Source: Eubacterium sp.
GTDB taxonomy: Bacteria > Bacillota > Clostridia > Lachnospirales > Lachnospiraceae
Direction of reading: 5' to 3'
NCBI GenBank assembly: GCA_022776205.1
Contig: JALFIK010000078.1
Span: 1 to 7,457 of the forward strand
Length of the DNA stretch: 7,457 nt
In this document: piece after piece, positions 4,960 through 7,457 of the stretch
How the letters are laid out: the number at the start of each line of letters is the position of its first letter
Numbering within the stretch: position 1 is the stretch's first letter
Notes under the pieces: generated by a model
What the model was told of the DNA's origin: nothing
The model's input: only the letters and a program-made list of their open reading frames with translations
The model's database searches: none
Translations under genes and position numbers: made by a program

Positions 4960-7457
4960 TTATTCTATATCAAAACCTCCGGATAAAATAAATTTTCTTA
5001 AAAATTTGTCCAGCTTAATGTTTACTTTTGGCGGACTTAACTTTTTCCCTTCCACTTTCTCCAGATAGCTTTTCGCCTTTGTCTTATCCGCCGTCTTTTT
5101 TAAATCATCAAATCGTCCAAATTCATTGATATTATATTCTGTCAGTTTCATACCCATCATATTGCGAAGCCTTCCTTCATCCAGCCCAAAAGCAATCGCA
5201 CAGCGGTGAATTTTGTCATTCTGAGCATGATACTGATATTGATTGATATAATCACGCAGCGTTTTTCCGTCTTCCACGAAAGTTTCTCCGCTTTGTACAT
5301 CATGGAGGAAAATGTTCGCATATTTCTGATCTTCCTGACTTAAGGAAGCAAAAGATTTGTGCAGCTCATTTAAGGCCTGCTCCACCACTTCCGAAGAGGA
5401 ACCCTTTCGCAGTTCCTTTAGATACTTCTGAAATCTGCTGTTCATATAATCTGCATCAATTTTTTGCGTATCAATCTCGATAATATACCCGGATAGATCA
5501 TAAGGAATGTCTTCCCCTCTGACTCCTCCGCCTCCATACGGTATTTCTTTATATCTTTGTACAAGAGTAAGATAAATTCTCTCATCAAGTTCCATCTTAA
5601 TTTTTTTCTTTTGTCCCGTCTTCGGATCCTTGCTCTCATACACACTCTGCTCCCACGAAAAACCCTGCACACGAGCTGCTTCAAGATGATCATTAAACTC
5701 TTTAAATAAAGAAACAAACTTTCCTATCACTGCTTCCTCTTCCGGTAATTTTTCAAAGTTTTCCACACCTGCATTTTCAAAAAGTTCCTTAATCTCTAAG
5801 AAAATTCGATTCATCTCCATAAGATTATGGGGCAATTTTTCTACAAAAAGGCCAATTGGCCGATCTCCGGAATAAAGCTTCACTGCCCGGTCAATATTTT
5901 TTTCCATCGTATGTGGTTTTCGATAATAACGGATTGTCCCGAATGGTTTATCCGTTCCAAACAGACGGTTTGTCCGGGAAAAAGCCTGGATTATATTTTC
6001 ATACTCCAGCATTTTGTCCAAATAAAGCGTATTAATCCATTTTGAATCAAATCCCGTGAGCATCTGATCCACCACAATAAGAAGATCCAGCTCCTTTTCC
6101 GGGGTTTTCTCAATAAACTTGTAATGTTCTTTATGGGCAAGTCTTAGTGACACATCTTTCTTAAAAGCTGCGTGGGTGGCAAGGGAAAAATCCTGTTCAT
6201 ATCTTTTATTATAATCTTTCAGGATTTCTTCCAGGCCATCTTCCTTAAAGGCAAATCCTCCCGTATTATCAATATTGGGATCAAAAAGACAGGTTGTTTT
6301 CAGGGAAGGCCGCGCCTTCTTAATCAGTCGGTAATAAGTAATTGCTTCCGGAATACTCGTCGTTGCAAAAATGGCATGAAATTTTGAAAAATGGCTCAAA
6401 ATATCCCAGCCATCAACAATATCTTTAACGACCTGATTTTGATGTTCTTTTGTCATATATTGACTCTTTGGAATATAATCTTCGATTCCTTTTTGATACT
6501 TGCCATCCTTTCCGATCTGTCCGGCCATCGGTACTTGCGAAGAATCCATCCAATGATAAAATATCCGTGCTTTCACCGGATCCTCTATCGCCTCCTGCTC
6601 CGTTTCTGCCTTCGCTTTCTCTAAAGCAACCGCCTTCCTCACATCCCTGTCTTTAAAGGTTAGTACCTTATATGGATCAAATCCCAGAACATTCCTGTCT
6701 CGGATTCCATCTGCAATACTGTACCGGTGCAGTTCATTTCCAAAGACGGTCGAGGTTGTGCTCTTTTTCTTTTGATTTTCTTCCTGAATCGGCGTTCCGG
6801 TAAATCCAAAGAAAATCGCATCGGGGAAATTCTTCTTTATCGTAATCAACATATCTCCAAATGTGGAACGATGAGCTTCATCCACAATAAATACAAGCCG
6901 CTTTTCATTGATTTTCTCCAGATCTTTCTGATTTAATCCGCCCTCTTCTTCTTTAATATTACTCATCTTCTGGATGGAAGTGACGATGAGGACTTCCTGT
7001 GGATTATCGCTTGTCAGTTTAGAAACCAAAACCGCTGTATTTTCCGTCGCCTGAACGGTCTCATTTTCCTCCGCAAATCCCTGATATTCTTTTAATGACT
7101 GTGTTCCAAGCTCAATCCGGTCCGTAAGAAAAACCACTTTATCCGCATCATGGGAATTGGCAATCAGCTGGGCAGACTTAAAGCTTGTCATCGTTTTCCC
7201 AGAACCGGTCGTATGCCAGACATAGCCGCCGCGCTGATTTCCCTCTCCCCATTTTATTTTAGAGACCCGGTCGGAAATCGCACTTGCCGCATAATACTGG
7301 TAGCTTCGCATTACTTTTAATATTCCATCGGACTGATCTGCCACTGTATAAAATCCGATTAACTGGTGGGCCATCGGAATAGATAAAAGGGAGGATGCCA
7401 CATCTTTCCAGTCATTGATCGGCTCATTATTAAAATCTGCCCAGTGAAAATAATAAT
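4960..7457 (-). CDS. hsdR: Type I restriction enzyme R subunit (HsdR), 5' end off window
   Basis: HsdR is the ATP-driven DNA translocase and endonuclease subunit. With HsdM and HsdS it cuts DNA lacking the host methylation. The frame is open to the right edge, with about 831 codons visible. Family members run to about 1,000 residues or more, so roughly the first 200 residues, including the PD-(D/E)XK nuclease, are missing. The GTG at 7401 is internal. The SF2 helicase motifs are in order: MRSYQYYAA (Q-like region), Walker A TGSGKT (7192-7209), DEAH (6871-6882), FTGTP (6790-6804), the motif V region LLIVVDQMLTGFD, and motif VI QAFSRTNR (5965-5988). The C-terminal 250 residues form the helical domain typical of HsdR. 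No internal stop or frameshift is seen. No hsdM or hsdS follows; a recombinase does. TAA is at 4960-4962. The similarity to EcoR124-type HsdR is clear. Confidence 0.95.
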   Translation of the reverse strand, partial: YYFHWADFNNEPINDWKDVASSLLSIPMAHQLIGFYTVADQSDGILKVMRSYQYYAASAISDRVSKIKWGEGNQRGGYVWHTTGSGKTMTSFKSAQLIANSHDADKVVFLTDRIELGTQSLKEYQGFAEENETVQATENTAVLVSKLTSDNPQEVLIVTSIQKMSNIKEEEGGLNQKDLEKINEKRLVFIVDEAHRSTFGDMLITIKKNFPDAIFFGFTGTPIQEENQKKKSTTSTVFGNELHRYSIADGIRDRNVLGFDPYKVLTFKDRDVRKAVALEKAKAETEQEAIEDPVKARIFYHWMDSSQVPMAGQIGKDGKYQKGIEDYIPKSQYMTKEHQNQVVKDIVDGWDILSHFSKFHAIFATTSIPEAITYYRLIKKARPSLKTTCLFDPNIDNTGGFAFKEDGLEEILKDYNKRYEQDFSLATHAAFKKDVSLRLAHKEHYKFIEKTPEKELDLLIVVDQMLTGFDSKWINTLYLDKMLEYENIIQAFSRTNRLFGTDKPFGTIRYYRKPHTMEKNIDRAVKLYSGDRPIGLFVEKLPHNLMEMNRIFLEIKELFENAGVENFEKLPEEEAVIGKFVSLFKEFNDHLEAARVQGFSWEQSVYESKDPKTGQKKKIKMELDERIYLTLVQRYKEIPYGGGGVRGEDIPYDLSGYIIEIDTQKIDADYMNSRFQKYLKELRKGSSSEVVEQALNELHKSFASLSQEDQKYANIFLHDVQSGETFVEDGKTLRDYINQYQYHAQNDKIHRCAIAFGLDEGRLRNMMGMKLTEYNINEFGRFDDLKKTADKTKAKSYLEKVEGKKLSPPKVNIKLDKFLRKFILSGGFDIE

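Noticed and set aside
5442..5717. 91-codon minus-strand frame inside hsdR
   Set aside because: It is an alternative frame within an intact hsdR, with no start signal or recognisable motif.

Overview
The window looks like chromosomal DNA from an endospore-forming anaerobic Firmicute, most likely a clostridial genome of Lachnospiraceae type. The reasons are the spoVAD-spoVAE pair, strong AGGAGG-type ribosome binding sites, moderate-to-low GC, and a class A penicillin-binding protein with the cysteine-dotted C-terminal tail I associate with that group. The taxon is inferred from protein character only.

Layout, left to right. (1) 1-1574, plus strand: the 3' part of a class A penicillin-binding protein gene (linker, transpeptidase domain, cysteine-rich tail). 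(2) 1579-1635: a hairpin terminator that works for both strands and separates this gene from the convergent minus-strand genes. (3) 1638-3019, minus strand: spoVAD then spoVAE, components of the forespore machinery for dipicolinic acid movement. They lie behind a good match to a sigma-G promoter (3056-3085), which also argues for the spoVAD start at 3019. (4) 3108-3881, minus: a short-chain dehydrogenase/reductase of unknown substrate. (5) 3951-4877, minus: a complete tyrosine recombinase. (6) 4960 to the right edge, minus: the motor and C-terminal part of HsdR, the restriction/translocation subunit of a type I restriction-modification system. Its N-terminal nuclease part, and any hsdM and hsdS, lie outside the window.

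The left half is housekeeping and sporulation (wall synthesis, spore DPA channel). The right half is accessory defence DNA, and the change falls around 3882-3950. The most interesting part is the recombinase next to hsdR. In phase-variable type I systems such a recombinase can invert hsdS segments and switch DNA specificity. Two structures around it are not explained by the coding genes. One is a 9-bp stem that would bury the recombinase ribosome binding site. The other is a pair of short inverted and direct repeats that flank the recombinase gene. spoVAC, usually just before spoVAD, is missing here. I see no tRNA, rRNA, CRISPR array or insertion sequence, and no gene-free stretch longer than about 90 bases.
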